Source: Paractinoplanes brasiliensis
GTDB lineage: Bacteria > Actinomycetota > Actinomycetes > Mycobacteriales > Micromonosporaceae
Length of the DNA stretch: 64,000 nucleotides
Reading direction: 5' to 3'
NCBI RefSeq assembly: GCF_004362215.1
Contig: NZ_SNWR01000001.1
Coordinates: 6,926,001-6,990,000, forward strand
The notes below the pieces were generated by a model. It worked only from the letters and a program-made list of their open reading frames with translations. It did not search any database and was not told the DNA's origin. Of this stretch, positions 16,621 to 25,666 are shown piece by piece. A program made the position numbers and the translations under genes. Every line of letters begins with the position of its first letter. Position 1 is the stretch's first letter.

Positions 16621-17250
16621 ATGGGGACCACCGTAACAGAAGTGGAGGCGATTCCGTTTTCTGGGAACGAGCGGCGTCCCGGCGCGCGCAGTGACGCCCG
16701 GCGCAACCGGCAACTGATCGTCGAGGCGGCCGCACGGGTGTTCGCGCACGGTTCGGAGCCGGTCAAGATGGAGGCGATCGCCCGGGAGGCGGGGGTCGGC
16801 ATCGGCACGTTGTATCGCAACTTCCCGACGCGCGAGGCGCTGGTCGAGGAGGTCTACCGCAGCGAGCTCGACCGCCTGGCCGGGCTGGCCGAGCCGCTGC
16901 TGGCCGAGCATCCGCCCGCCGCCGCGATGCGCGAGTGGATGCGCCGCTATCGGGAGTTCGTCGCCACCAAGCACGGCATGGCGGAGGCCCTGCGCGCGGC
17001 GATCGCGAGCGGCGCGATCAGCTCGGCGCAGACCCGCGCCCAGCTCGAAGGGGCCATCACCACGCTGCTGGAGGCGGGCCGGGCGGACGGCAGCCTTCGC
17101 GCCGACGTCCTCCCGGCCGACATCATCGCGGGCATGGCGGGCATCATGCTGGCCGCCGCCGACATCGACCAGGCCGGCCGCATGCAGCAACTGCTGGTCG
17201 ACGCCCTGCTCACCCACCGGGCCGAAGAAGCGCCGACACGCCCGGCCTAA
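16621..17250 (+). CDS. TetR-family regulator, divergent from aldo/keto reductase
   Basis: Regulator of about 209 residues. The helix-turn-helix reads RQLIVEAAARVFAHGSEPVK, then EAIAREAGVGIGTLYRNFPT, which is textbook TetR. The C-terminal half resembles the common TetR_C domain with GMAEALRAAIASG. ATG 16621 is chosen; GTG 16642 is also possible. The operator palindrome lies directly before the start, so self-repression and repression of the reductase are likely. It ends against the aldehyde dehydrogenase gene with a weak hairpin between. Confidence 0.9.
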   Translation: MGTTVTEVEAIPFSGNERRPGARSDARRNRQLIVEAAARVFAHGSEPVKMEAIAREAGVGIGTLYRNFPTREALVEEVYRSELDRLAGLAEPLLAEHPPAAAMREWMRRYREFVATKHGMAEALRAAIASGAISSAQTRAQLEGAITTLLEAGRADGSLRADVLPADIIAGMAGIMLAAADIDQAGRMQQLLVDALLTHRAEEAPTRPA

Positions 17251-17259
17251 GCCGCGACA

Positions 17260-17279
17260 CGCCCGCAATGGGACGGGCG
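17260..17279. terminator. Hairpin between convergent TetR and aldehyde dehydrogenase genes
   Basis: CGCCCG (17260-17265) pairs with CGGGCG (17274-17279) in the 43-bp gap between two convergent stops. There is no T tract, so it is only a modest candidate for a bidirectional terminator. Confidence 0.4.
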
Positions 17280-17293
17280 CCCGCCGCGAACGC

Positions 17294-18700
17294 TTACCAG
17301 CCCTGGGGTGGGGCTTCGATGTGGACGGCCTTCATCGCTGTCATCTCGTCGAGCAGTTCCGGCCCGTAGCCGAACCCCTGCCCGCTGCCCCGGCGCGGAT
17401 GCGCAGCCCCGCCCGGCGCCCCGCCGAAGACGTTGTTGACCTTCACCGTGCCCGCGGGCAGCCGCCGCCAGGCGAGCTGTGCGTTGCTCATCGACGTGGT
17501 CAGAACCGAGGCCGCCAGCCCGTACGGGGAATCCGCCGCGAGTGAGAGGGCCGACGAGAACGAGTCAACGGTGACGACCGCCGCGACCGGCCCGAACGTC
17601 TCCTCGCGGACCACGGCCATGTCGTGGGTGCAGTCGGCCAGCACGGTCGGCGGATAGAACGCCCCGGGACCCGCCGGCGCCGTGCCGCCCCGCAGCACCC
17701 GGGCGCCCTCCTTGACCGCCTGCTGCACCTGCTCGTCGACGGCGTCGCGCATGCGCCGGTCCACCATCGGGCCGATCCGCGACTCCCACTGCTCGGCCTC
17801 GTTCTCCAGCGCCTCGAGGAACGCGCCGGCCACGTCGCGGTGCACGTACACCCGCTCGACCGCCACGCAGATCTGCCCGCTGTTGACGAACGCGCCCAGC
17901 GCCACCTGGGACGCCGCCCAGGCCGGATCGACTCCGGCGTCCACGATCACGGGATCGCTCCCGCCGTTCTCCAACAGAGCCTTCGCCCCCGTACGGGCAC
18001 ACGCCGCGGCAATGGAACGGCCGGTTGCCGTGGAGCCCACTTGAGCCACCACGTCCACGGCTGAGGCCGCCAGCGCCGCCCCGACCGGGCCGTCGCCGTT
18101 GAGCAGCGAGAACACGCCCGCCGGGAAGTGCTCGGCGAGCAGCTGGGCCAGGCGCCAGCCCGTCGCCGGCGTACGCTCGCTCGGCTTGTAGATCACCACG
18201 TTGCCCGTTGCCAACGCCGCGCCGAGCAGGCCGCACGACACCGCGACGGGGTCGTTCCACGGGGTGATCACGGCGACGACCCCGCGCGGCTCGTACGCCA
18301 TGAGGTCGATCGCCGCGGAGTCGCCGGCCAGGGTGCGCCCGCGATGGGTCGGGCCGAGCTCGGCGTACTGCCGCAGCGTCCCCACCCCGGCCATGATTGA
18401 TTCGCGGGCGCCGCCGACCGGTTTGCCCATCTCGGCGGTCATGATCTCGGCCAGCTCGTCGGCGGCCGCGGCGACGGCGTCGGCCGCCGCGTGCAGGGCC
18501 GCCGCCCGGGCCGCCGGCGCCGTGGCCGCCCATTCGAGTGACGCGGCGCGCGCCGTGGCCACGGCGGCCGCCACATCGTCCTCGCTGGAGATTGCCACCT
18601 CGGTGACGGGGGAGTCGTCGACGGGGCTGAGAACGGTCAGACGTCGCCCGGAGGCGCCCGGCTGCCACGAGCCGCTGACGTACTGCGAAACCTCATACAT
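17294..18700 (-). CDS. Aldehyde dehydrogenase family protein
   Basis: NAD(P)-dependent aldehyde dehydrogenase of about 468 residues. VVAVITPWNDPVAVSCGLLG, YKPSERTPATG, and the cofactor region VGSTATGRSIAA are present. The catalytic Glu is in ALLENGGSDP and the catalytic Cys in FVNSGQICVAVERVYV, so it should be active. The motif after Glu is NGGSDP where LGGKNP is usual, so it is a divergent member. Starts at 18700 (MYEVSQYV) or 18712 are both possible; no good ribosome site is seen. It is divergent from the glycan operon, 131 bp away. Substrate unknown. Confidence 0.9.
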   Translation of the reverse strand: MYEVSQYVSGSWQPGASGRRLTVLSPVDDSPVTEVAISSEDDVAAAVATARAASLEWAATAPAARAAALHAAADAVAAAADELAEIMTAEMGKPVGGARESIMAGVGTLRQYAELGPTHRGRTLAGDSAAIDLMAYEPRGVVAVITPWNDPVAVSCGLLGAALATGNVVIYKPSERTPATGWRLAQLLAEHFPAGVFSLLNGDGPVGAALAASAVDVVAQVGSTATGRSIAAACARTGAKALLENGGSDPVIVDAGVDPAWAASQVALGAFVNSGQICVAVERVYVHRDVAGAFLEALENEAEQWESRIGPMVDRRMRDAVDEQVQQAVKEGARVLRGGTAPAGPGAFYPPTVLADCTHDMAVVREETFGPVAAVVTVDSFSSALSLAADSPYGLAASVLTTSMSNAQLAWRRLPAGTVKVNNVFGGAPGGAAHPRRGSGQGFGYGPELLDEMTAMKAVHIEAPPQGW

Positions 18701-18831
18701 GTCGGCGCGCATGCCCGGGCGGGCGGTTCTCAAACACCTATCAGTGCAGGTGGGAACGCGGGCAAAGTTATATTTGCAAGAAGTCAATGATCTTTTGAGT
18801 ACTCCGGAGAACCGCGGGTACCCGGCGCGCC

Positions 18832-20457
18832 ATGCGAGTGCTGGGAATCAACGCGATCTTCCACGATCCGGCCGCGGCCCTGGTCGTCGACGGTCAGGTG
18901 GTGGCTGCGGCCGAAGAGGAGCGCTTCAGCCGCCGCAAGCACGGCAAGCGGCCGGTGCCGTTCGCCGCCTGGGAACTGCCCGAGATGGCCGCCGCCTGGT
19001 GCCTGGAGGAGGCCGGCCTGCGCCCGGGGGACCTGGACGCGGTCGCCTACTCGTTCGACCCCGGGCTGTCGCGGGACGCGGCGAGCCTGGGCCTCGACGA
19101 CCCTTGGGACCACTTGCGCGTCGACTACGCGCGGCGGGCGCCGCAGTTCCTGGCGGCCGCGCTGCCCGGTCTCGACCCGGAACAGGTGCGGTTCGTGCCG
19201 CACCACGTCGCGCATGCGGCCTCGGCCGGGTTGTCGGTGCCCGAGGACAGCGCGACCCTGGTGCTCGACGGGCGGGGCGAGGTGGCCAGCCACCTGGCGG
19301 GCGCGTTCCGCGGCGGCGAGCTCGAGGTGTTCAAGAGCCAGGAGCTGCCGCACTCTCTCGGTCTGCTCTACGAGGACCTGACCCGCCACCTCGGGTTCCT
19401 GCACTCCAGCGACGAGTACAAGGTGATGGCCCTGGCCTCGTACGGGCGTCCGCGGTTCCTGAATCTGCTCCGCGAGCTGGTGCGGCCCACAGCGGACGGC
19501 GGCTTCACGGTCGACCGGATCGACTGGGGCGCCCTCGCGAAGGCCCGTACGGCCGACGGCGAGATGACCGCCGAGCACGCCGACCTGGCCTCCAGCGTGC
19601 AGGTGCGGCTCGAGGAGGTGCTGCTCGAGCTGGCCCGGTGGACGTACGAGGCCTCGGGTGGCCTCAAGACGCTGACGATGGCCGGTGGCACGGCGCTGAA
19701 CTGCGTGGCCAACGGCCGGATCGCCGCCGAGGGCCCCTTCGAGCGGGTGTGGGTGCAGCCGGCCGCCGGGGACTCCGGCACGGCGCTGGGTGCGGCCCTG
19801 TCCGTACAGGGAAAGAATGTGCCTTTCGGCAGCGCGGCTCTCGGTCGTGGGTGGAGCGACGACGAGCTGGAAGCGGAGTTGCGCCGGGCCGGGCTGCCGT
19901 ACACCCGGCCCGGGTCGATCGCCGCCGAGGCCGCCGAGGTGCTGGCCGCCAACGGGATCGTCGCCTGGTATCAGGGGCGCAGCGAGTACGGACCGCGGGC
20001 ACTGGGCCACCGGTCGCTGCTGGCCCACCCCGGCGACCAGGACACCCAGACGCGCATGAACAACGTGAAGGGCCGCGAGCAGTTCCGGCCGATCGCGCCG
20101 ATGGTGCGGGCCGAACGCTTCGACGACATCTTCGAAGGCGTAAACCCGAGCCCGTACATGCTCTTCGTGCACCAGGTGAAACCGGAGTGGAGGAGCCGCA
20201 TCCCGGCCGTGACCCACGTCGACGGCACCGCGCGCGTGCAGACCGTCCACCGCGAGACCGAGCCGCTGGTGGCCGAGATGCTGGCCGAGTTCGAGCGGCT
20301 CACCGGCCTGCCCGTCGTCGTCAACACCTCACTCAACACGGCCGGCCGTCCGATGGTCGACACGCCGCGCGAGGCGATGGAGCTGTTCGGCTCGGCGCCG
20401 GTCGACCTGCTGGCCATGGGCCCGTTCGCGGTGCGCCGCGCGAAGGCGTTCGAGTGA
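18832..20457 (+). CDS. NodU/CmcH-type sugar O-carbamoyltransferase
   Basis: A 541-residue carbamoyltransferase that would use carbamoyl phosphate and ATP to carbamoylate a sugar hydroxyl. The N-terminal Kae1-like domain has GINAIFHDPAAALVVDG, AEEERFSRRKHGK and the metal motif HHVAHAAS. The TGGTALN-type site appears as AGGTALNCVANG. The C-terminal domain has YQGRSEYGPRALGHRSLLA and NTSLNTAGRPMVDTP, both diagnostic. It opens the glycan operon; its stop overlaps the next start (GTGA). The promoter region upstream contains an unusually A+T-rich patch near 18765-18800. The target is probably a sugar added by the downstream glycosyltransferases. Confidence 0.93.
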   Translation: MRVLGINAIFHDPAAALVVDGQVVAAAEEERFSRRKHGKRPVPFAAWELPEMAAAWCLEEAGLRPGDLDAVAYSFDPGLSRDAASLGLDDPWDHLRVDYARRAPQFLAAALPGLDPEQVRFVPHHVAHAASAGLSVPEDSATLVLDGRGEVASHLAGAFRGGELEVFKSQELPHSLGLLYEDLTRHLGFLHSSDEYKVMALASYGRPRFLNLLRELVRPTADGGFTVDRIDWGALAKARTADGEMTAEHADLASSVQVRLEEVLLELARWTYEASGGLKTLTMAGGTALNCVANGRIAAEGPFERVWVQPAAGDSGTALGAALSVQGKNVPFGSAALGRGWSDDELEAELRRAGLPYTRPGSIAAEAAEVLAANGIVAWYQGRSEYGPRALGHRSLLAHPGDQDTQTRMNNVKGREQFRPIAPMVRAERFDDIFEGVNPSPYMLFVHQVKPEWRSRIPAVTHVDGTARVQTVHRETEPLVAEMLAEFERLTGLPVVVNTSLNTAGRPMVDTPREAMELFGSAPVDLLAMGPFAVRRAKAFE

Positions 20458-21392
20458 GCGTCACCGTCGTCATACCCACGCTCGGCCGGCCCAGCCTGGC
20501 CGCGTTGCTCACCGCGCTCGCTCCCGGCGTGGCCGAGCACGACCTGGAGCTGCTGGTCATCGACGACCGGCCGGGCTCGCCGCCGCCGCTGGACGTCCCG
20601 GCGACCGTCCTGCCCGGACCGTCACGCGGGCCGGCCGCCGCCCGCAACGTGGGCTGGCAGGCCGCCAAGCACGACTGGGTCGCCTTCCTCGACGACGACG
20701 TGCTGCCCGACGCCGACTGGGCCGACCGGCTCGTCGACGACCTGGCCGAGGCCGGCGAGCGGGTCGGCGGCGTGCAGGGCCGGCTGCGGGTGCCGTTGCC
20801 GCCGGACCGCCGCCCGACCGACTGGGAGCGGGTGACGGCCGGGCTGGCCGAGGGCGCGTGGATCACCGCCGACATGGCTTACCGCCGGGTCGCCCTGGAG
20901 GCGTGCGGAGGGTTCGACGAGCGTCTGCCGCGGGCGTTCCGTGAGGACGCCGAGCTGGCTTTCCGCGTACGGGATCAGGGGTGGTCCTTGACGCGCGGGC
21001 GGCGCCGGGTCACGCATCCGGTGCGGCCGGAGAGTCCCTGGGTCAGCCTGCGCACGCAGCGCGGGAACGCCGACGACGCCCTGCTGCGCCGCCTGTACGG
21101 CCCCTGCTGGCGTGAGCTGCTGCAGATCCCGTCCGGCCGCCGCTCCCGCCACGTCGCGGTCACGCTCGCCGGCGCCGCCGCCCTGGCCCTGGCCGCCACC
21201 GGCCGCAGAGGACCGGCCACGCTCGCCGGTCTGGTCTGGGCGGCCGGGACAGCGGAGTTCGCCGCCGCCCGCATCGCGCCCGGCCCCCGCGACCCCCGCG
21301 AGGTCGCCACCATGCTCACGACCAGCGCGCTGATCCCGCCCGCGGCGACGTGGCACTGGCTGCGCGGCTGGTGGAGGTGGCGTGCGCTGTGA
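20454..21392 (+). CDS. GT2-family glycosyltransferase (glycan operon)
   Basis: Glycosyltransferase of 312 residues. VTVVIPTLGRPSLAALLTAL, VIDDRPGS, GPAAARNVGWQAA and the metal motif FLDDDVLPD are clear, as is GFDERLPRAFREDAELAFRV. The C-terminal part holds a short hydrophobic region (VTLAGAAALALAATG and later SALIPPAATWHW) that may associate with the membrane. The GTG start is set by the GTGA overlap with the carbamoyltransferase stop. The end overlaps the next GTG in the same way. Confidence 0.9.
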   Translation: MSVTVVIPTLGRPSLAALLTALAPGVAEHDLELLVIDDRPGSPPPLDVPATVLPGPSRGPAAARNVGWQAAKHDWVAFLDDDVLPDADWADRLVDDLAEAGERVGGVQGRLRVPLPPDRRPTDWERVTAGLAEGAWITADMAYRRVALEACGGFDERLPRAFREDAELAFRVRDQGWSLTRGRRRVTHPVRPESPWVSLRTQRGNADDALLRRLYGPCWRELLQIPSGRRSRHVAVTLAGAAALALAATGRRGPATLAGLVWAAGTAEFAAARIAPGPRDPREVATMLTTSALIPPAATWHWLRGWWRWRAL

Positions 21393-22957
21393 GCCACTTG
21401 TTCGATGCGGTCCTGCTCGACCGGGACGGCACGTTGATCGTGGACGTGCCCTACAACGGCGACCCCACCAAGGTCGAGCCGATGCCCGGGGCCCGCGAAG
21501 CGCTCGACCGGCTGCGCGCGGCGGGTCTGCGGCTCGGCGTCGTGACCAACCAGTCGGGCCTGGCCCGGGGCCGGTTCACCGCCGGGCAGCTGGCCGCGGT
21601 CAACCGGCGCGTGGAGGATCTGCTCGGGCCGTTCGACACGTGGCAGGTCTGCCCGCACGACAACACCGCCGGATGCCGCTGCCGCAAGCCCGCGCCCGGC
21701 CTGGTCACCGCGGCCGCGTCGGCGCTGGGCACCACCCCGGCACGCTGTGTGATGGTCGGCGACATCGGCCGTGACGTCGAGGCCGCGCAGGCCGCCGGGG
21801 CCGCCGCGATCCTGGTGCCGACCCCGGTCACCCTGCCCGGCGAAGTGGCTGCCGCGCCCGTCGTCGCCGCCACGATCACCGCCGCGGCCGACCTCATCCT
21901 GCAACGGGAAGCGCTGGTCACCCCCGCCTCCCGGCCGGGCCGCGCGGGAACCGTCCTGGTCGTCCGGTCCGATTCGGCGGGGGACGTGCTCGTCACCGGG
22001 CCAGGCATCCGGGCCGTCGCGGCCGGGGCCGAGCGGGTCGTGCTGCTCTGCGGTCCGCGCGGACGGGCCGCCGCCGAGCTGCTGCCGGGCGTGGACGAGA
22101 TCGTCGAGTGGCGGCTGCCCTGGATCGACCCGCACCCCGGGCCGGTCGACCCGGCCGGCATCACGGCGCTGACCGAACGGCTCCGGGCGACCGGCGCCGA
22201 GGAGGCCGTCGTCTTCACCTCGTACCACCAGTCGGCGTTGCCGCTCGCGCTGTTGCTGCGGATGGCCGGGGTCGGCCGGATCACCGCGATCAGCGAGGAC
22301 TATCCCGGGTCGCTGCTCGACGTGCGGCACCGCGTGCCGGAAGGCCTGCCGGAACCCGAGCGGGCGCGCAGCGTCGCCGCCGCAGCGGGTTTCCCCCTGC
22401 CGGACGGCGACGACGGCGGCCTGCGAGTGACCGGGGCCCCGCGTACGGAGTGTGGCGGCTACGTCGTCGTCCACCCCGGAGCGAGCTGTGCGGCGCGATC
22501 GTGCCCGCCGGACACCGTGCGGGACATCGTCGCCGCCCTCGCCGCCGCCGGTCACCGGGTGCTGGTGAGCGCCGGCCCGGACGAGCACCACCTGGCCGCG
22601 TACGTGGCCGGGAATGTCGCCGAGAGGACCGGGCGCACCTCGATGTCCGAGCTCGCCGCGATCCTGGCCGGCGCGACGGCGGTGGTGGTGGCCAACACCG
22701 GGCCCGCCCACCTCGCCGCCGCCGTCGGAACCCCCGTCGTGAGCCTGTACGCCCCGACCGTCCCGTACGGGCAATGGGGTCCCTACCGCGTCCCCAACGT
22801 CCGCCTCGGCCAGGCCGCCGCGCCCTGCCGCGGCACCCGCGCCGCCACCTGCCCGGTCGAGGGCCACCCCTGCCTGTCCACCATCCAGCCCGCGGAGGTG
22901 GTCGCCGCCGTCGCGCGGCTGGCCCCTGCCGCCCGGACCACCGAGGCCGCCGCGTGA
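21389..22957 (+). CDS. GmhB-like heptose-bisphosphate phosphatase fused to GT9 heptosyltransferase
   Basis: A 522-residue fusion. Residues 1-170 are a HAD phosphatase of the GmhB type: LLDRDGTLIVDV nucleophile motif, VVTNQSGLARG, the zinc-ligand pattern CPHDNTAGCRCRKPAPG and MVGDIGRDVEAA. It would remove the 7-phosphate of D-glycero-D-manno-heptose 1,7-bisphosphate. Residues about 190-520 are a GT9 heptosyltransferase (VVRSDSAGDVLVTGPGIRAV, HPGASCAARSCP, NTGPAHLAAAVGTPVVSLYA). One protein thus joins sugar-nucleotide synthesis and sugar transfer. The GTG start has GGTGGAGG upstream and overlaps the previous stop. The GT9 half is of normal length, unlike the second GT9 in this operon. Confidence 0.88.
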   Translation: MSHLFDAVLLDRDGTLIVDVPYNGDPTKVEPMPGAREALDRLRAAGLRLGVVTNQSGLARGRFTAGQLAAVNRRVEDLLGPFDTWQVCPHDNTAGCRCRKPAPGLVTAAASALGTTPARCVMVGDIGRDVEAAQAAGAAAILVPTPVTLPGEVAAAPVVAATITAAADLILQREALVTPASRPGRAGTVLVVRSDSAGDVLVTGPGIRAVAAGAERVVLLCGPRGRAAAELLPGVDEIVEWRLPWIDPHPGPVDPAGITALTERLRATGAEEAVVFTSYHQSALPLALLLRMAGVGRITAISEDYPGSLLDVRHRVPEGLPEPERARSVAAAAGFPLPDGDDGGLRVTGAPRTECGGYVVVHPGASCAARSCPPDTVRDIVAALAAAGHRVLVSAGPDEHHLAAYVAGNVAERTGRTSMSELAAILAGATAVVVANTGPAHLAAAVGTPVVSLYAPTVPYGQWGPYRVPNVRLGQAAAPCRGTRAATCPVEGHPCLSTIQPAEVVAAVARLAPAARTTEAAA

Positions 22958-23874
22958 ACATTCTGCTCTGGCACGTGCACGGTTCCTGGACAACGTCGTT
23001 CGTCCAGGGCAAGCACCGCTACCTGATCCCCGTCAACGACGCCCGCGACGAGTGGGGCCGAGGCCGGGCCCGTACGTTCGACTGGCCGGCCACCGTCGAG
23101 GAACTGCCCCTCGGCGAGATCCGCGACGCCGACGTGGCGATCGTGCAGCGCCCCGAGGAGCTCGAACGCGTGCCCAAGGGCGTGCCCGTGATCTATGTGG
23201 AGCACAACACGCCCAAGGGCGACGTGCCCAGCACCCGGCACCCGATGGCCGGCCGCGACGACCTCGTGATCGCGCACGTCACCGACTTCAACGAGCTGAT
23301 GTGGGACAACGGCGGCACCCGCACCACCGTGATCGAGCACGGCATCGTCGAGCCGAAAGCGCGCTGGACCGGCGAGATCGGCCACCTCGCGGTCGTGACC
23401 AACGAGCCCGTACGCCGGCGGCGAGTCACCGGAACCGACCTGTTCCCGCGGTTCGCGCAGGTGGCGCCGCTGGACGTCTTCGGCATGGGCGTCGAGGGCC
23501 TGACCGGGGCCAACGTCTTCGAGGACCTGCCGCAGCACCGCATGCACACCGAGGTCGCGCGCCGCCGCGCCTACCTGCACCTGTGCCGCTGGACGTCGCT
23601 CGGGCTGAGCCTGATCGAGGCCATGCAGATGGGCATGCCGGTCATCGGCCTGGCCACCACCGAGGCGGTCGTCGCCGTGCCACCCGACGCCGGGGTGCTC
23701 GACACCCGCGTCTCCACCCTGGTCGAGGCCGCGCACTGGCTGCTCACCGACGATGCCGCGGCACAAAGCCTCGGCGCGCGGGCCCGCCAGGTCGCCCTCG
23801 CCCGCTACGGGCTGGACCGGTTCCTCGCGGACTGGGACCGGCTGCTCGAGGAGGAAACATGCGCATCGCGATGA
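22954..23874 (+). CDS. Glycosyltransferase (GT4-like), glycan operon
   Basis: A 306-residue protein beginning MNILLWHVHGSWTTSFVQG. VIYVEHNTPKGDVPST, VIEHGIVEP and the C-terminal LSLIEAMQMGMPVIGLATTE with its Glu are the GT-B retaining glycosyltransferase pattern. It is shorter than usual GT4 enzymes (about 370-400 residues). The GTG start overlaps the preceding stop as GTGA, and its end overlaps the next gene by 16 bp. Sugar donor unknown; by context it may be ADP-heptose or GDP-mannose. Confidence 0.85.
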   Translation: MNILLWHVHGSWTTSFVQGKHRYLIPVNDARDEWGRGRARTFDWPATVEELPLGEIRDADVAIVQRPEELERVPKGVPVIYVEHNTPKGDVPSTRHPMAGRDDLVIAHVTDFNELMWDNGGTRTTVIEHGIVEPKARWTGEIGHLAVVTNEPVRRRRVTGTDLFPRFAQVAPLDVFGMGVEGLTGANVFEDLPQHRMHTEVARRRAYLHLCRWTSLGLSLIEAMQMGMPVIGLATTEAVVAVPPDAGVLDTRVSTLVEAAHWLLTDDAAAQSLGARARQVALARYGLDRFLADWDRLLEEETCASR

Positions 23875-25067
23875 TCTCGGAACACGCCAGCCCGCTCGCC
23901 GCCCTCGGTGGCGTCGACGCGGGCGGGCAGAACTCGCACGTCGCCGAGCTGGCCGGGGCGCTGGCCGCCGCCGGGCACCAGATCCGCGTCTACACCCGGC
24001 GGGACAGCGCCGACCGGCCCGCCGTGATACCGATGGCCGACGGGATCGACGTCGTGCACGTGCCCGCCGGACCGGCGACGGCCCTGCCCAAGGACGAGCT
24101 GCTGCCGTACATGGGCGCCTTCGCGGAATGGCTGGCCGAGAACTGGCGTACGGAGTGGAAGCCCGACGTCGCCCACGCGCACTTCTGGATGAGCGGGCTC
24201 GCCGCGGTCACCGCCGCACGCCAGTGCGACGTCCCGGTGGTGCAGACCTACCACGCGCTCGGCTCGGTCAAGCGCCGCCACCAGGGCTCGGCCGACACCA
24301 GCCCGCCGCGGCGCATCGCGTACGAGCGTGAGCTGGGCCGGGCCGTCGACCAGGTGATCGTGCAGTGCCAGGACGAGGTGCGCGAACTGCTGCGACTCGG
24401 TGTTCCCCGTACGCAGATGACGCTGGTGCCCTCGGGTGTCAACACCGAGCGGTTCCGTGCCGACGGCCCCGCCGTGGCCCGCGACCGGGGCCGCCTCCGC
24501 ATCCTCACCGTGGCGCGGCTGGTCGAGCGCAAGGGCGTCGAGGACCAGATCCGGGCGCTGCCCGCCGTGCCGGGGGCCGAACTGGTCGTGGTCGGCGGCC
24601 CGCCCGACGGTGACCTCGGCAGCGACCCGTACGCCCGTAAGCTGCGCCTGCTCGCGGCGGAGTGCCGGGTCGCCGACCGGGTGGTGCTGGCCGGCGCGGT
24701 CCCGTCGCACGAGATGCCGCGGTGGTACCGGTCGGCCGACATCCTCGCCGCCACCCCCTGGTACGAGCCGTTCGGCCTCACCGTCCTCGAAGCCATGGCC
24801 TGCGGCGTCCCGGTCGTCGCGACCTCGGTCGGCGGGCTGTCCGACACCGTCGTCGACGGCGTCACCGGCGACCTCGTGCCCCCGCGCGACCCGGCCCGGC
24901 TCGGCCAGGCGCTGCGCAGACTCGCCGGCGACGACATGCGCCGGCTCTCCTACGGCGCGGCGGCCGTCGACCGCTCCCAGTACACGTATGCCTGGCCCCG
25001 GATCGCCGAGCGTCTCGCCGAGGCGTACGCCGGGGTCGCCGCGAACACCCCGGAGGTAGTGGCGTGA
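23859..25067 (+). CDS. GT4-family glycosyltransferase
   Basis: A 402-residue GT-B enzyme. GGVDAGGQNSHVAELAGAL is the N-terminal acceptor/donor loop, HAHFWMSGLAA the middle motif, and VARLVERKGVEDQI plus PWYEPFGLTVLEAMACGVPV the donor site with both Glu residues. It resembles the D-inositol-3-phosphate/mannosyl transferase group but position and acceptor are unknown. GAGGAGGAAAC lies just before ATG 23859. It is followed directly by the isomerase gene with a GTGA overlap. Confidence 0.92.
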   Translation: MRIAMISEHASPLAALGGVDAGGQNSHVAELAGALAAAGHQIRVYTRRDSADRPAVIPMADGIDVVHVPAGPATALPKDELLPYMGAFAEWLAENWRTEWKPDVAHAHFWMSGLAAVTAARQCDVPVVQTYHALGSVKRRHQGSADTSPPRRIAYERELGRAVDQVIVQCQDEVRELLRLGVPRTQMTLVPSGVNTERFRADGPAVARDRGRLRILTVARLVERKGVEDQIRALPAVPGAELVVVGGPPDGDLGSDPYARKLRLLAAECRVADRVVLAGAVPSHEMPRWYRSADILAATPWYEPFGLTVLEAMACGVPVVATSVGGLSDTVVDGVTGDLVPPRDPARLGQALRRLAGDDMRRLSYGAAAVDRSQYTYAWPRIAERLAEAYAGVAANTPEVVA

Positions 25068-25666
25068 CGGACTTTCTCGAGACGCACCTGTCCGCGCTGA
25101 CCGCGGCGATCGGACCGTTCCGCGCCGAGGCCGGGCGGCTCGCCCGGTGGGGCGCCGACCTCGCCTGGCACCTCGGTCAGGGCGGGCGTCTGCTGGTGGC
25201 CGGCAACGGCGGCAGCGCGGCCGAGGCCCAGCACCTGGCGGCCGAACTGGTCGGGCGGCTGCGCGAGGAACGCCGGCCGCTGTCCGCGATCGCGCTCACC
25301 CCGGACTCGTCGGCCATCACCGCGCTCGGCAACGACTACGGCTTCGAGGAGATCTTCGCCCGGCAGGTCCGCGCCCACGGCCGCCCCGGCGACGTGCTGA
25401 TCACGATGTCGACCAGCGGGCGCAGCCCCAACCTGCTGGCCGCCGTGCGGGCCGCCAAGGAATGCGGGCTGCGTACGTGGGCGATGACCGGGCTCGGCGG
25501 CCCGCTCGCCGACGCCTGCGACGAGGCGTTGCGCTGCCCCTCGCCGGACAGCCAGGTCGTGCAGGAACTGCACCTCGTGGCCGTGCACCTGATGTGCGAA
25601 TACCTCGACCGGACGCTGCCGGCGGTCGCCCCTTTCGCGGATTTCCAGGTGGAGGTGACGGTATGA
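25064..25666 (+). CDS. gmhA: Sedoheptulose-7-phosphate isomerase (GmhA-like SIS protein)
   Basis: A 200-residue SIS-domain isomerase that would convert sedoheptulose 7-phosphate into heptose 7-phosphate, the first step to ADP-heptose. VAGNGGSAAEAQHLAAELVG with its phosphate-binding Ser, TALGNDYGFEEIFARQV, TMSTSGRSPNLL and the C-terminal VQELHLVAVHLM (catalytic His) are the GmhA pattern. Length is normal. It overlaps both neighbours by 4 bp (GTGA, ATGA) and stands next to hldE, which strongly supports the role. Confidence 0.92.
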   Translation: MTDFLETHLSALTAAIGPFRAEAGRLARWGADLAWHLGQGGRLLVAGNGGSAAEAQHLAAELVGRLREERRPLSAIALTPDSSAITALGNDYGFEEIFARQVRAHGRPGDVLITMSTSGRSPNLLAAVRAAKECGLRTWAMTGLGGPLADACDEALRCPSPDSQVVQELHLVAVHLMCEYLDRTLPAVAPFADFQVEVTV

